Assembly: GCA_035651995.1 (NCBI GenBank)
Contig: DASRER010000039.1
Span: 62,001 to 126,000, forward strand
Length of the DNA stretch: 64,000 nt
DNA from: Terriglobales bacterium
GTDB lineage: Bacteria; Acidobacteriota; Terriglobia; Terriglobales; Acidobacteriaceae
Direction of reading: 5' to 3'
In this document: one piece after another, positions 52,922 to 60,783 of the stretch
Position numbering within the stretch: the first letter of the stretch is position 1
Layout: every line of letters starts with the position of its first letter
Translations under genes and position numbers: made by a program
Notes under the pieces: generated by a model
Told to the model about the DNA's origin: nothing
Databases searched by the model: none
The model's input: only the letters and a program-made list of their open reading frames with translations

Positions 52922-55282
52922 CTATGTCGGCACCTTCAATGTCAGGTAGCCTCCGCCCAGCGCGAACAGAATGTCGGGCGACCAGGCCGCCAGCGCCGGC
53001 GGCAACTGGTTCACGTTACCCATCGCCTCGAACAACCCTGACGTCACCCAGTACACCACCGCGATGCCGATCGCGGTCGCCACGCCCGTCAAGGCGCCGC
53101 GCCGCCCGGCGGATAACGAGAAGGGAACCGCCAGCAACGCCATGACGAGCGTGATCAGCGGAAACGCCAGCTTTTTGTGGAGCTGCACCCGCAGTCGCAC
53201 CACGTCGAAGCCGCTCTGCTGCAGGTCGTGGATGTACTGCTCGAGCTCGGTGTAGCTCATCTCCGACGACTGCTTCACTTCCTTCTTAAAGTACGTGGGC
53301 GGCTCGTTCAGCTCGGCGAAGGTGGCCACGTCGAACGTCTTGTACTCCTCAATTGCTTCGCCCCGGAAAGAACGCTGCCAGCCCTGCTCGAACACCCACT
53401 TGTTCAGCTCCGGCTCCCAGTGGGCGCGCGCCGCAAAGACCCGCCGCGTGATGGCGAACGTCCTGGGATCGAACTCGAACGCGGTGATGTTGCCGAAGCG
53501 GTTCCGGTCGGGATCGTAGAACTGGTAGTAGTAGATGGTGGAGTGCTCGCCAAAAATCCACTTGCGGTCCGGACGCAGATACGTCTGCGCGGGCTTCCCC
53601 TTGATTCGGTTGAAGAGCGTCTCCTGCCGCTTATTAAAGCGCGGCAGGTACAACTGGTCGAAGAAGAACAGCCCCGTCGCCAATACGGCGGCCACCACCA
53701 GCACGGGCACAATGACGCGGTAAATGCTGATGCCGGTCGCCTTCATGGCTGTGATCTCGTTGGCGCGCGCCATCAGCCCGAACGTCACCAGCACCGCGAT
53801 CAGCACCGCCATCGGCGTCATCAGGTAGAGCATCGAAGGCAGCACGGTCAGCAGGTACTCGCCCAGCGTTGCCAGCCCGACGTCGTTTTTGAGCACGTCC
53901 TTGAAAATTTCAAAGAAGGTGAACACCAGGGTGAGCACCAGGAACGCGGACAGCACCATGCCCACGTATCCGGCGAACTCGCGGAGCACGTAGTCGTCCA
54001 GGATCTGCGGGAACTTGGTGCGCAGGAATCGCGCCCGGCGCATGGCCCGCTCCCAGGCACCGCCGCGTCCGGTCGTGGCCGGCGCCACGCGTGCTACCTG
54101 TTCGCGCAGCCACGCGGGGACGGCGCGCAGCCACGCCAGCTCCAGAGGACGCCGGTCGGTGTGCCACAGCAGCCACGCGCCGGCAACGACGAACACGGCG
54201 TTGGCCATCCAAACGCCCGGCGCCGGCGGAACCTTGCCCTGGCGCGCCAGCGCCAGCCCGGCGAGTGTGGCGAAGTAGTAGATGAACACCAGCGCGATGG
54301 TCAGCACGAAGCCGGTGCTCTTGCCGCCCTTGCGCGCCGAGAGTCCCAGAGGGATGGCAACCAGCGCCAGCACCAGGCACGCCGTGGGCAACGCCAGCCG
54401 GCGGTGAAACTCGATCTCGTACCAGCGCGCCTCCGCCGGCGACGAGCTGCGCGCCCGCCGCATCAGCTCGCTGGTCGGGAGCTCGGCCGTCGGCACCGTA
54501 TCGCGCTCCTGCCGGTTCGAGCCGGGCAGCGGCAGCGGAATGTCGGTCGCCGAGAAGGTCGAGATGGCGTACTCATGCGGCGCCTTGAGCTGTGTCTCGT
54601 GCGTGGAGCCGTCTTCCAGATGCAGGCGCAGCGCCGGGCTGCCGTTCGCGGCAGCCGGCGCCCGGGCCCGCTGCTGCTCGGGCTGCTCGAGCGCGATGCC
54701 GTGACGCGCCAGCGTAATCTTGGGCGCGGCCGCGTCGCTCACGTCTGCCAGGAAGATGCCCTTCCACTCCGCCGCGCCGCGGCTCACCGTCGCGTCCTGC
54801 ACATAAAGGACGTAGTTGTGCAGGTCTTCGTAAAAAACGCGCGGCTGCACTTCGAACGTCGCCTGCGAGCTCTTCAGCGATTCCTGCAGCTGCGTAAAGG
54901 CTGCCGCCGCCCGCGGCGCCACGTACAGGTTGTTCACCGAAGCCAGCAGCCACGCCGTGATCGCGAAGAGGGAAACAATCCGAACGAAGGCGCCCGTGCC
55001 GATCCCCGAGGCGCGCATCGCCGTGATCTCGCTGTCGGCCGCCAGCCGGCTCAGGCCCAGCAGGATCCCCACCAGCACCGCCAGCGGAATCGTCACGTTG
55101 AATGCCGCCGGCAGGGTGAACAGAAAGATTTCCGCCACGCTGCGCGCCGAGGCGCTGTTGCGCACCACCAGCTCCAGGATGCGGCCCACGTCGCGCATGA
55201 ACACCACGAACGTGAACAGCGCCAGCCCGATCAGGGCGTGCGAGACCACCTCGCGCAGGATGTAGCGGGTAAGGATGCGCAC
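52922..55282 (-). CDS. lptFG: LptF-LptG fusion, LPS-export permease
   Basis: 786 residues containing two complete YjgP/YjgQ permease units. Unit 1 (1-about 365): MRILTRYILREVVSHALIGLALFTFVVFM, SEITAMRASGIG, a beta-jellyroll periplasmic segment, then ARWYEIEFHRRLALPTACLVLALVAIPLGLSARKGGKSTGF. Unit 2 (about 425-786): KFPQILDDYVLREFAGYVGMVLSAFLVLTLVF, NEITAMKATGISIYRVIVPV, periplasmic segment, then RVQLHKKLAFPLITLVMALLAVPFSLSAGRRGALTG. In most Gram-negatives LptF and LptG are separate subunits of the LptB2FG extractor. The charged joining segment (about 380-425) is predicted cytoplasmic. LptB, LptC and LptA are not in the window. Confidence 0.93.
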   Translation of the reverse strand: MRILTRYILREVVSHALIGLALFTFVVFMRDVGRILELVVRNSASARSVAEIFLFTLPAAFNVTIPLAVLVGILLGLSRLAADSEITAMRASGIGTGAFVRIVSLFAITAWLLASVNNLYVAPRAAAAFTQLQESLKSSQATFEVQPRVFYEDLHNYVLYVQDATVSRGAAEWKGIFLADVSDAAAPKITLARHGIALEQPEQQRARAPAAANGSPALRLHLEDGSTHETQLKAPHEYAISTFSATDIPLPLPGSNRQERDTVPTAELPTSELMRRARSSSPAEARWYEIEFHRRLALPTACLVLALVAIPLGLSARKGGKSTGFVLTIALVFIYYFATLAGLALARQGKVPPAPGVWMANAVFVVAGAWLLWHTDRRPLELAWLRAVPAWLREQVARVAPATTGRGGAWERAMRRARFLRTKFPQILDDYVLREFAGYVGMVLSAFLVLTLVFTFFEIFKDVLKNDVGLATLGEYLLTVLPSMLYLMTPMAVLIAVLVTFGLMARANEITAMKATGISIYRVIVPVLVVAAVLATGLFFFDQLYLPRFNKRQETLFNRIKGKPAQTYLRPDRKWIFGEHSTIYYYQFYDPDRNRFGNITAFEFDPRTFAITRRVFAARAHWEPELNKWVFEQGWQRSFRGEAIEEYKTFDVATFAELNEPPTYFKKEVKQSSEMSYTELEQYIHDLQQSGFDVVRLRVQLHKKLAFPLITLVMALLAVPFSLSAGRRGALTGVATAIGIAVVYWVTSGLFEAMGNVNQLPPALAAWSPDILFALGGGYLTLKVPT

Positions 55283-55342
55283 TTAGGGCATAGTTTCAGG
55301 CCCGCCGGGGGGAAGTGCAAGCGTGGCGCCGTTTCGGCAGTG

Positions 55343-55804
55343 TCAGTCAGCCGCGATGGTCAGCGGCTTCAGCGTCAGGATGCCGTCGAAGGTTACGAAG
55401 TAGCACTCCACGCTGAGCCCGGGAAACCTTGATTCCAGCAACTCCGCGGCCCGCCCCAGGTCAATCTTGTGCCGCCCCTGCTCCAGCACCGGATCGCCGC
55501 CAAACGCCGCCAGTCCTCCATAGGTCGCGCAGTCGGAGTGACTCATCAACACCGCGCGCCGAGTCTGGTGTAGGCGTATGGACATCCGGAACTGCTCCAG
55601 GATGAACTCCTGCTCGAAGGGATTGCGCGGCGAAGCGAGCGTCCGCGCGCCGCCCGCGACCACGATCATGTCGGGCCGCAGAATCCCCTCGCGCTCCAGG
55701 AATTTGCTGACGACGCCGCGAAGACGCGCATCGAAGCAGCACAACACTGCCGCATCGGCCACGTACTGCTCCGTGGGCGAGTTGAAGTCGAGCACCTTGC
55801 GCAT
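55343..55804 (-). CDS. Beta-carbonic-anhydrase-like protein
   Basis: 153 residues, shorter than classical beta-CAs (about 200). The zinc signature is present: C23-F-D25-A-R27 (CxDxR) and H89-S-D-C92 (HxxC), in SHSDCATYGG. PDMIVVAGGARTL corresponds to the usual strand and turn between them. It probably hydrates CO2 or is a diverged zinc protein of this fold. TATAAT lies 10 nt before the ATG with no Shine-Dalgarno. The gene is 60 bp upstream of lptFG in the same direction. Confidence 0.8.
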   Translation of the reverse strand: MRKVLDFNSPTEQYVADAAVLCCFDARLRGVVSKFLEREGILRPDMIVVAGGARTLASPRNPFEQEFILEQFRMSIRLHQTRRAVLMSHSDCATYGGLAAFGGDPVLEQGRHKIDLGRAAELLESRFPGLSVECYFVTFDGILTLKPLTIAAD

Positions 55805-55820
55805 AGTGGTTCAGATTATA
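55805..55820 (-). promoter_or_regulatory. -10 element for the carbonic-anhydrase-like gene
   Basis: Perfect TATAAT (55820-55815 read leftward) with only 10 nt to the ATG at 55804, so the mRNA leader would be 0-4 nt. Confidence 0.6.
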
Positions 55821-55962
55821 GAGAGGAACCCCCGGTTATCGCCGCCGCCATGAAGACCGGCCGTGCGGGTGCGCGCACCGCGCTTACTTTACTGATGATA
55901 ATGCTACACCCGCGGCGCCACCAAGCCCGCCACGGCGCGCTCGCGGTTGAAGGATTTCCCGC

Positions 55963-56019
55963 TTGACAAACGGTGTGCTGTAACCGTATGGTTACGTCAT
56001 TATGCGGAACCGTTCGGTT
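55963..56019 (+). promoter_or_regulatory. Promoter and operator of the second ArsR-type gene
   Basis: TTGACA (55963-55968), 18-nt spacer, TATGGT (55987-55992). The -10 lies inside the inverted repeat GTAACC-gtat-GGTTAC (55980-55995). A second related inverted repeat AACCG-tt-CGGTT (56008-56019) lies just after the ATG. Repressor binding here would block polymerase. The start near 55999-56002 implies a leaderless mRNA. Confidence 0.72.
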
Positions 56020-56424
56020 ACGTATTCAACGGGCCGCCGCCGCGCTGCGCCCGGGCAGAGGGCGCTGGCCGCGGCCCCTGCCGCCGTCTTCGCCGCGCTC
56101 GCCGACCCAACCCGCTGCGCGGTGCTCGACCTGCTCCGCGCCGGCGCGCAACCGGCGGGGCAGATCGCGCGCCGCTTTCCCGTGTCTCGCCCGGCCGTCT
56201 CCAAGCACCTGCGCCAGCTCCGCCGGGCGCACCTGGTCGAGGAGCATCGTGCCGGACGCCAGCGCCTCTATCGTCTCAACCCCGAGCCGCTCAAGCTGGT
56301 CGATCACTGGCTGGAGTCGTACCGCACGTTCTGGAGCGCCAACCTGGCCAGCCTGAAGGCCTACGTGGAAGCCAACCCGGAATCGCACCCGGCGCGCCGC
56401 AAACGCCGCCGCGGAGATCTCTGA
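56002..56424 (+). CDS. ArsR-type winged-helix transcriptional regulator
   Basis: 140 residues. Winged helix: AVFAALADPTRCAVLDLLRAGAQPAGQIARRFPVSRPAVSKHLRQLRRAHLVEEHRAGRQRLYRLNPEPLKLVDHWLE. It belongs to the branch often paired with SRPBCC/AHSA1-type genes. No thiol metal site. The first 25 residues are basic and encoded over the second half-operator; ATG 56002 is the only start upstream of the fold. Downstream is a truncated gene, so the original target operon seems to have been lost. Confidence 0.85.
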   Translation: MRNRSVTYSTGRRRAAPGQRALAAAPAAVFAALADPTRCAVLDLLRAGAQPAGQIARRFPVSRPAVSKHLRQLRRAHLVEEHRAGRQRLYRLNPEPLKLVDHWLESYRTFWSANLASLKAYVEANPESHPARRKRRRGDL

Positions 56425-56471
56425 TCCACAAAACGAAACCTCAACTCGAAAGGAAGAAGGGAAGAACGCCC

Positions 56472-56663
56472 ATGAAACCGACCACCGCACTCGCCATCCT
56501 GGTCCTGGGAAGCGCCGCGTTCTGCGCGGCCGCCGACGCAAAATCCGCCGTCACCATCACGCCCGCGCAGGCCGCCTTCGAGCAGATGAAATCGCTCGCC
56601 GGCGAATGGCAGGGCAGGAACAGCAAGGGCCAACCGTCGCGCGTCACCTACCGCGTCGGCTGA
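56472..56663 (+). pseudogene. Truncated secreted DUF1579-like gene
   Basis: 63 codons: signal peptide (MKPTTALAILVLGSAAFCAAADA) then FEQMKSLAGEWQGRNSKGQPSRVTYRVG and a stop. The phrase F-x-x-M-K-x-L-x-G-x-W-x-G is the beginning of a lipocalin-like DUF1579-type domain that normally continues for about 130 more residues; here it stops after the second strand and the following DNA (56664-56760) is non-coding. Most likely a 3' deletion. It lies 47 bp after arsR and was probably its co-transcribed partner. Confidence 0.6.
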
Positions 56664-56762
56664 CTTGGCTTGCCTTTACAGACGAAGAGCTCCTTTCTGG
56701 CCTCGGCTGCCTCCGCGGCTTGCCATTCACCCTGCATCCAACGGTTTATACTGGGCACACGC

Positions 56763-58094
56763 ATGTCCACCGCGCCCTCAAAAACGTTCTACATTGAGAC
56801 GTTCGGCTGCCAGATGAACGCCCACGACTCGGAGAAGGTCGTGGGTACGCTCATCGAGCAGGGCTACCGACAGGTCGCGACCGTGGAAGAGGCCGGCCTG
56901 GTCTTCTACAACACCTGCTCCATCCGCGATAAGGCCGAGCAGAAGGTCTTCCACCGCCTGAACGACCACAAGCGCCTCCAGGCCGAGGGCAAGAAGTTCG
57001 CCGTGCTGGGCTGCGTCGCCCAGCAGGAAGGCGACAGGATTTTCGAGCGCGCGCCGCACGTCTCGCTGGTGTGCGGCTCGGCGTCGTACCGCAAGCTGCC
57101 CGAGATGCTCGTGCAGATCGAGGCAGGGAACTCGCGCGTCACCGGGCTGGACGACCGGCAGACCGACCAGACCTTCGAAACCGAGTTCACCGCGCGCACC
57201 AATCCGCACCGCGGCTACATCACCATCATCGAAGGCTGCGACAAGTTCTGCGCCTACTGCGTGGTTCCCTACACACGCGGCAAGGAGCGCAGCCGCACAT
57301 CGGACTCGGTGCTCGCCGAAGCGCGCCGCATGGCCGGCCAGGGCTACACCGAGGTGCAACTCCTCGGCCAGAACGTGAATTCGTATCTCGATCCCAGCGG
57401 GCGCAAGTCGTTCGCCGAACTGCTGGCGGCGGTCGGGGAAGTCCCGGGCATCCGCCGCGTGCGTTTCACCACGTCGCATCCGCGCGACTTCACCCGCGAC
57501 ATCGTCGAAGCCATCGACGCCGTGCCTGCCGTCTGCAACCACGTCCACTTGCCGGTGCAGAGCGGATCGAACAAGGTGCTGCGCGCCATGCTGCGCCTCT
57601 ACACCCGCGAGGAGTACCTGGAGCGCATCGCGTGGATCAAGGCCGCGCGCCGCGAGATCTCGCTGACCACCGACATCATCGTCGGCTTCCCCGGTGAAAC
57701 CGCCGCCGACTTCGAAGAGACGATCGCGTTGCTGAGCGAGGTCGGCTACGACGGCATCTTCAGCTTCAAGTACTCGCCGCGCCCCAACACGCCCGCGCTC
57801 CAGATGCCCGACAGCGTCTCCGACGAGGTCAAGTCCGAGCGCTTGAACATTCTTCAGGCGCGGCAAAAAGACATCCAGCGGGAGCGCAATCTTCGCCACA
57901 TGGGCGCGATCTATGAGGTGATGGTGGAGGGACACAATCCGGCCCGCGGCCAGTGGCTCGGACGCACGTCGCAGCACATGATGCTAAACTTCACCGCTCC
58001 CCCCGGCTCCGAGCCCGCGGTTGGCGATTACGTGGAGGCCAGGGTCACGGCAACCTTCCCCAACAGCCTCGCTGGAGAATTGGTGAGGCCGTAG
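56763..58094 (+). CDS. miaB: tRNA-2-methylthio-N6-dimethylallyladenosine synthase
   Basis: Radical-SAM methylthiotransferase that adds 2-methylthio to i6A37 of tRNAs reading UNN codons. 443 residues: N-terminal UPF0004 domain binding the auxiliary cluster (C16 in ETFGCQMN, NTCSIRDKAEQKV and LGCVAQQEG), radical-SAM CxxxCxxC at C159/C163/C166 (GCDKFCAYCVVPYTRG), LPVQSGSN, TDIIVGFPGETAADFEET and a C-terminal TRAM domain (MVEGHNPARGQWLGRTSQH...GDYVEARVTATFPNSLAGEL). TATACT lies 10 nt before the ATG and no Shine-Dalgarno is seen. miaA is not in the window. Confidence 0.96.
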   Translation: MSTAPSKTFYIETFGCQMNAHDSEKVVGTLIEQGYRQVATVEEAGLVFYNTCSIRDKAEQKVFHRLNDHKRLQAEGKKFAVLGCVAQQEGDRIFERAPHVSLVCGSASYRKLPEMLVQIEAGNSRVTGLDDRQTDQTFETEFTARTNPHRGYITIIEGCDKFCAYCVVPYTRGKERSRTSDSVLAEARRMAGQGYTEVQLLGQNVNSYLDPSGRKSFAELLAAVGEVPGIRRVRFTTSHPRDFTRDIVEAIDAVPAVCNHVHLPVQSGSNKVLRAMLRLYTREEYLERIAWIKAARREISLTTDIIVGFPGETAADFEETIALLSEVGYDGIFSFKYSPRPNTPALQMPDSVSDEVKSERLNILQARQKDIQRERNLRHMGAIYEVMVEGHNPARGQWLGRTSQHMMLNFTAPPGSEPAVGDYVEARVTATFPNSLAGELVRP

Positions 58095-58185
58095 CCTGGA
58101 AGGGGCGCGGCTTCCGCCGTGCCGATGCGAGCAGAGTTCTTGGGGACGCGGCGGGGGAGCGTAGCGACTGGGCGGCGGATCACTG

Positions 58186-58269
58186 CCGGGGCTTCCGCCC
58201 CGGGCAACGATGGAAGCGCGGGGCCTTGGCCCCGCGAACAGGAGCGTGCAGCAAAGGGGCTTTAGCCCC
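58186..58269. repeat. Three consecutive GGGGC/GCCCC palindromes (REP-like)
   Basis: Perfect stem-loops in a row: CCGGGGC-ttcc-GCCCCGG (58186-58203), CGCGGGGCC-tt-GGCCCCGCG (58217-58236) and GGGGC-ttta-GCCCC (58256-58269). They share the core GGGGC-TT-GCCCC and sit between miaB and the nuclease gene, 20 bp from the latter's start. No T-tracts follow, so they are not simple terminators. Confidence 0.75.
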
Positions 58270-58288
58270 GGGGGCCAGGGAGTTCACG

Positions 58289-58774
58289 ATGGAAGTCGAA
58301 ATGAAAATTCGCGGCTTGATGATGGATCCGGTCACCAACATGCCCATCGTGATTCTCAAGGACACCAGCGGCGACGCCGTCCTGCCCATCTGGGTTGGCA
58401 TCTACGAGGCGAATGCCATCGCCCTGGAAATCGAGAAGGTCGCCACGCCGCGCCCCATGACGCACGACCTCATCAAGAACGTGCTTACGGGCCTGGAGAC
58501 GCGCGTCCACAAGATCGTGGTCAGCGAGTTGCGCGACGACACCTTCTTCGCCGTCATCTGGCTGGAGCGCGACGGCCGCATCATCAGCATCGACTCGCGC
58601 CCGTCGGACGCGCTCGCCCTCGCCCTGCGCGTCGATTGCCCCATCTTCGTCGCCGACGAAGTCCTCAAAACGAGCAAGAAGGCCGCCGAAGGCTCCGACC
58701 GCGTCTCCAGCGAAGAGCTCCGCAAGTGGCTCGAGAACCTGAACGACGAGGACCTGGGGCGATACAAGATGTAG
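58289..58774 (+). CDS. Bifunctional nuclease family (BFN/DUF151) protein
   Basis: 161 residues. Family-typical sequence: MEVEMKIRGLMMDPVTNMPIVILKD, VLPIWVGIYEANAIALEIEKV, PRPMTHDLIKNVL, ISIDSRPSDALALALRVDCPIFVADEVL. Members are reported to have DNase/RNase activity in plants; the bacterial role is unclear. Start ATG 58289 with AGGGAG 8 nt upstream. The C-terminus is acidic (NDEDLGRYKM). It follows miaB after the palindromic repeats. Confidence 0.9.
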   Translation: MEVEMKIRGLMMDPVTNMPIVILKDTSGDAVLPIWVGIYEANAIALEIEKVATPRPMTHDLIKNVLTGLETRVHKIVVSELRDDTFFAVIWLERDGRIISIDSRPSDALALALRVDCPIFVADEVLKTSKKAAEGSDRVSSEELRKWLENLNDEDLGRYKM

Positions 58775-58833
58775 TCGGCCGGGTCATCCGGTCGTTGAAT
58801 ATCGGACCAGTGTACCGACAGCAACGGCTGGAT

Positions 58834-58868
58834 CGGGTTCAATGGCCCGATGCCCCGATGTTCAATCA
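58834..58868. repeat. Short tandem repeat, CCCGATG type
   Basis: GGTTCAATGGCCCGATG, CCCCGATG and TTCAAT: two or three units just upstream of the small protein gene. Related GTCATCCGGTCGTTGAAT lies at 58781-58800 in the same gap. Confidence 0.45.
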
Positions 58869-58874
58869 GCCGGT

Positions 58875-59201
58875 ATGCCTGATCCCTCCACCCAGCTCCA
58901 GCACCTCTACGCCGCCGGCTTCGACCTCCAGACCTTCGAGCGCTTTCCGCGGGCCGTAGGGGTGACAAGAGGGAATTGCATTGCCCTCGTCGAAGCCACA
59001 CCCGAGGGCTTGCGGCTGATCGGTACGCCCGGCTGGCGCATGGGCGGCGCCGCCGGCGGCACGCTGGGCGTTCTGGTGGAGCGGGACGGCCGCCAGGTCT
59101 TCCAGGCCAAGCAGGAAACGGTCGAGGCCACTGCTGAGCGGCTGGCTGAACTCGCCGGGTTTCGCGCCGACCTGGAAAAAGCCCTATTGCCGTCGCCTTG
59201 A
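58875..59201 (+). CDS. Small protein of unknown function
   Basis: 108 residues from ATG 58875 (an ATG at 58842 is inside the repeat and less likely). Sequence features: LQHLYAAGFDLQTFERFPRAVGV, then two or three beta strands (NCIALVEATPEGLRLIGTPGWRMGG, GTLGVLVERDGRQVFQAKQETVEA) and a C-terminal helix. The codon pattern and composition look like a real gene. No family recognised. It converges with another small gene across the dif-like site. Confidence 0.6.
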   Translation: MPDPSTQLQHLYAAGFDLQTFERFPRAVGVTRGNCIALVEATPEGLRLIGTPGWRMGGAAGGTLGVLVERDGRQVFQAKQETVEATAERLAELAGFRADLEKALLPSP

Positions 59202-59238
59202 GGAGGCGCGCGACCGCGAAAACAGCCGCGTTTCGGTT

Positions 59239-59266
59239 CATTAACATAATATCCGTTATCGGACAT
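59239..59266 (-). other. Candidate dif site (XerC/XerD recombination site, chromosome terminus)
   Basis: 28 bp on the plus strand made of CATTAACATAA (11), TATCCG (6) and TTATCGGACAT (11). Read on the minus strand its right arm is TTATGTTAATG, against TTATGTTAAAT in the E. coli dif XerD arm. By eye 18 of 28 positions match E. coli dif, including the 12 contiguous bases TTAACATAATAT. The arms are partly palindromic around a 6-bp centre, as required. It lies in a convergent intergenic gap with no other explanation. Confidence 0.6.
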
Positions 59267-59346
59267 GCGCCGCCCAGGGACCCTGCCCGTTATGTCCTCA
59301 CGCGCAAGGGTAAGATCTCACCGCAGGTGCGGGTCCGCAGGCAGCC

Positions 59347-59538
59347 CTAGCGTTCCGCCTCAGCAGGGTTCTCAACCGCCACCTCGACCACCATCACGTT
59401 CCTCTGGAAGTCGAACCAGCTGTGGACCTTCAATGGCGGTGTAGACCCGCAGTCGTGCCTGGCGGCACGGACCTGATCGCGCATGGCCTCGGCGGTCGGG
59501 GTCTGGACTTCGTAATCGAGCTTCTTCCAACGTCCCAT
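59347..59538 (-). CDS. Small protein of unknown function
   Basis: 63 residues, starting MGRWKKLDYEVQTPTAEAMRDQVRAARHDCG, then WFDFQRNVMVVEVAVENPAEAER. Supported by a perfect Shine-Dalgarno AGGAGG five nt before the ATG at 59538. It has the look of a short alpha/beta protein; no family recognised. It stands alone. Confidence 0.6.
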   Translation of the reverse strand: MGRWKKLDYEVQTPTAEAMRDQVRAARHDCGSTPPLKVHSWFDFQRNVMVVEVAVENPAEAER

Positions 59539-59727
59539 CACGGCCTCCTGGGATGCGCCTGGCTGCGCCTGCCGTGCTGGATCGCAACCTGCCTGCCAAC
59601 ACTAACTCGCTTATTTTCTGAGGGTATGCGCAGGGGATGAAAGCAATCTTTACGCAAGCTCAGGAGTTTTTTCGCGCTTTCCCGCATATTGGGAGAGACC
59701 CAGGCCCGCGTAACCGAACTACCCCGC

Positions 59728-60681
59728 TCACCGCTCCAGCAGCACAACCTTGGGGTGAAACAGCGTCCCGGCCACGCGGCTGGCGATGGCGATGATCTCG
59801 GCCTGCCCGCGGAAGACCTTGACCAGCGGCGCCTTCGACAGCTCCGGCAGATTGACGCTTTGTCCCGTGCTAATGCGCGCCACGTGCTCCTCGTTCGCCG
59901 TCACCGACGGCATGGCCGGCAGCACGCGCCGCGGGTGAACGAACAGGGAATCCAGTTCCCGGCCGCTGTCGTCGACGCGATTGCCGCGCGTGTCCTCGTC
60001 GTCGCGAGCATTGCCGGCGATGCGCTGCGCCGCCTCCGCCACCTGGGCCACCTGTTCAAGCGTGCGCGCGTCCGCCAGCGTAAACTCGGCCACCCGCGTG
60101 CGCCGCAGCGACGCCAGATGTCCGCCGCATCCCAGCTCCTGTCCCAGTTCGTGCGCGATCGATCGCAGGTACGTTCCGGACGAAACCGCCGCGCGGAAAC
60201 GCACGCGGTCGCCCTCCACGCCGAGCACCGCCAGCTCGCTCACCTGCACCTGCACCGGCTTCAGCTCCACGTCCTTCTTCTTGCGCGCCAGCTTGTAGGC
60301 CGGCACGCCGGCAATCTTCTTGGCCGAAAACGGCGGCGGCATCTGCTCGATTGTGCCGCGAAACTTCCCTGCCGCCGTTTCCACCTCGTCGCGCGACACG
60401 CTCACCGCCCGCGTTTCGCCCACCGCATCGCCGGCCGCGTCATAGGTATCGGTGGCAAATCCCAGCCGGATCTCGCCCTCGTACGCCTTCTCGGCGGCGG
60501 TGTAGAACTGCGCCAGGCGCGTCATCCGCCCGACGACCAGCGGCAGAACGCCGGTCGCCATCGGATCCAGCGTCCCCAGGTGGCCCACGCTGCGCTCGCC
60601 GAGCAGCTTGCGCACGCGGCTCACCACGTCGTGCGACGTCATCCCCGCCGGCTTATCGATGACCAGGAAGCCATTCATCAT
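59728..60681 (-). CDS. truB: tRNA pseudouridine(55) synthase
   Basis: Isomerises U55 to pseudouridine in the T-loop of tRNAs. 317 residues. Catalytic Asp motif GHLGTLDPMATGVLPLVVGRMTRLAQF near residues 33-57; N-terminal GFLVIDKPAGMTSHDVVSRVR; FRGTIEQMPPPFSAKKIAGVPAYKLAR; and SSGTYLRSIAHELGQELGCGGHLASLRRTRVAEF. The C-terminal extension resembles the PUA-like tail of TruB. The start (ATGATG at 60681) lies directly against a short repeat. rbfA or rpsO, common neighbours, are not present. Confidence 0.96.
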   Translation of the reverse strand: MMNGFLVIDKPAGMTSHDVVSRVRKLLGERSVGHLGTLDPMATGVLPLVVGRMTRLAQFYTAAEKAYEGEIRLGFATDTYDAAGDAVGETRAVSVSRDEVETAAGKFRGTIEQMPPPFSAKKIAGVPAYKLARKKKDVELKPVQVQVSELAVLGVEGDRVRFRAAVSSGTYLRSIAHELGQELGCGGHLASLRRTRVAEFTLADARTLEQVAQVAEAAQRIAGNARDDEDTRGNRVDDSGRELDSLFVHPRRVLPAMPSVTANEEHVARISTGQSVNLPELSKAPLVKVFRGQAEIIAIASRVAGTLFHPKVVLLER

Positions 60682-60777
60682 TTACGATTTGACTGCGCCA
60701 TTGACGATTCTAGCCGCAGGCCACCTGCTTCCTCTCTGCGGTCTTCAAATCGTAAATCGCAAATCGTAAATCCCAAG
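60680..60777. repeat. AAATCGTAAATCGC short repeats, inverted across the truB/rhomboid gap
   Basis: Left copy ATTTACGATTTGA (60680-60692) and right copy TCAAATCGTAAAT (60745-60757) are a perfect 13-bp inverted repeat. The right copy continues as CGCAAATCGTAAATCCC. The left copy touches the truB start codon; the right copy ends 7 bp before the rhomboid ATG, so both genes' expression signals must lie within or between the repeats. Confidence 0.75.
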
Positions 60778-60783
60778 TCCCTC

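Noticed and set aside
53177-55432. 751-codon open frame on the plus strand
   Set aside because: Antisense to lptFG; highly charged R/Q/H-rich sequence typical of shadow frames in GC-rich DNA.
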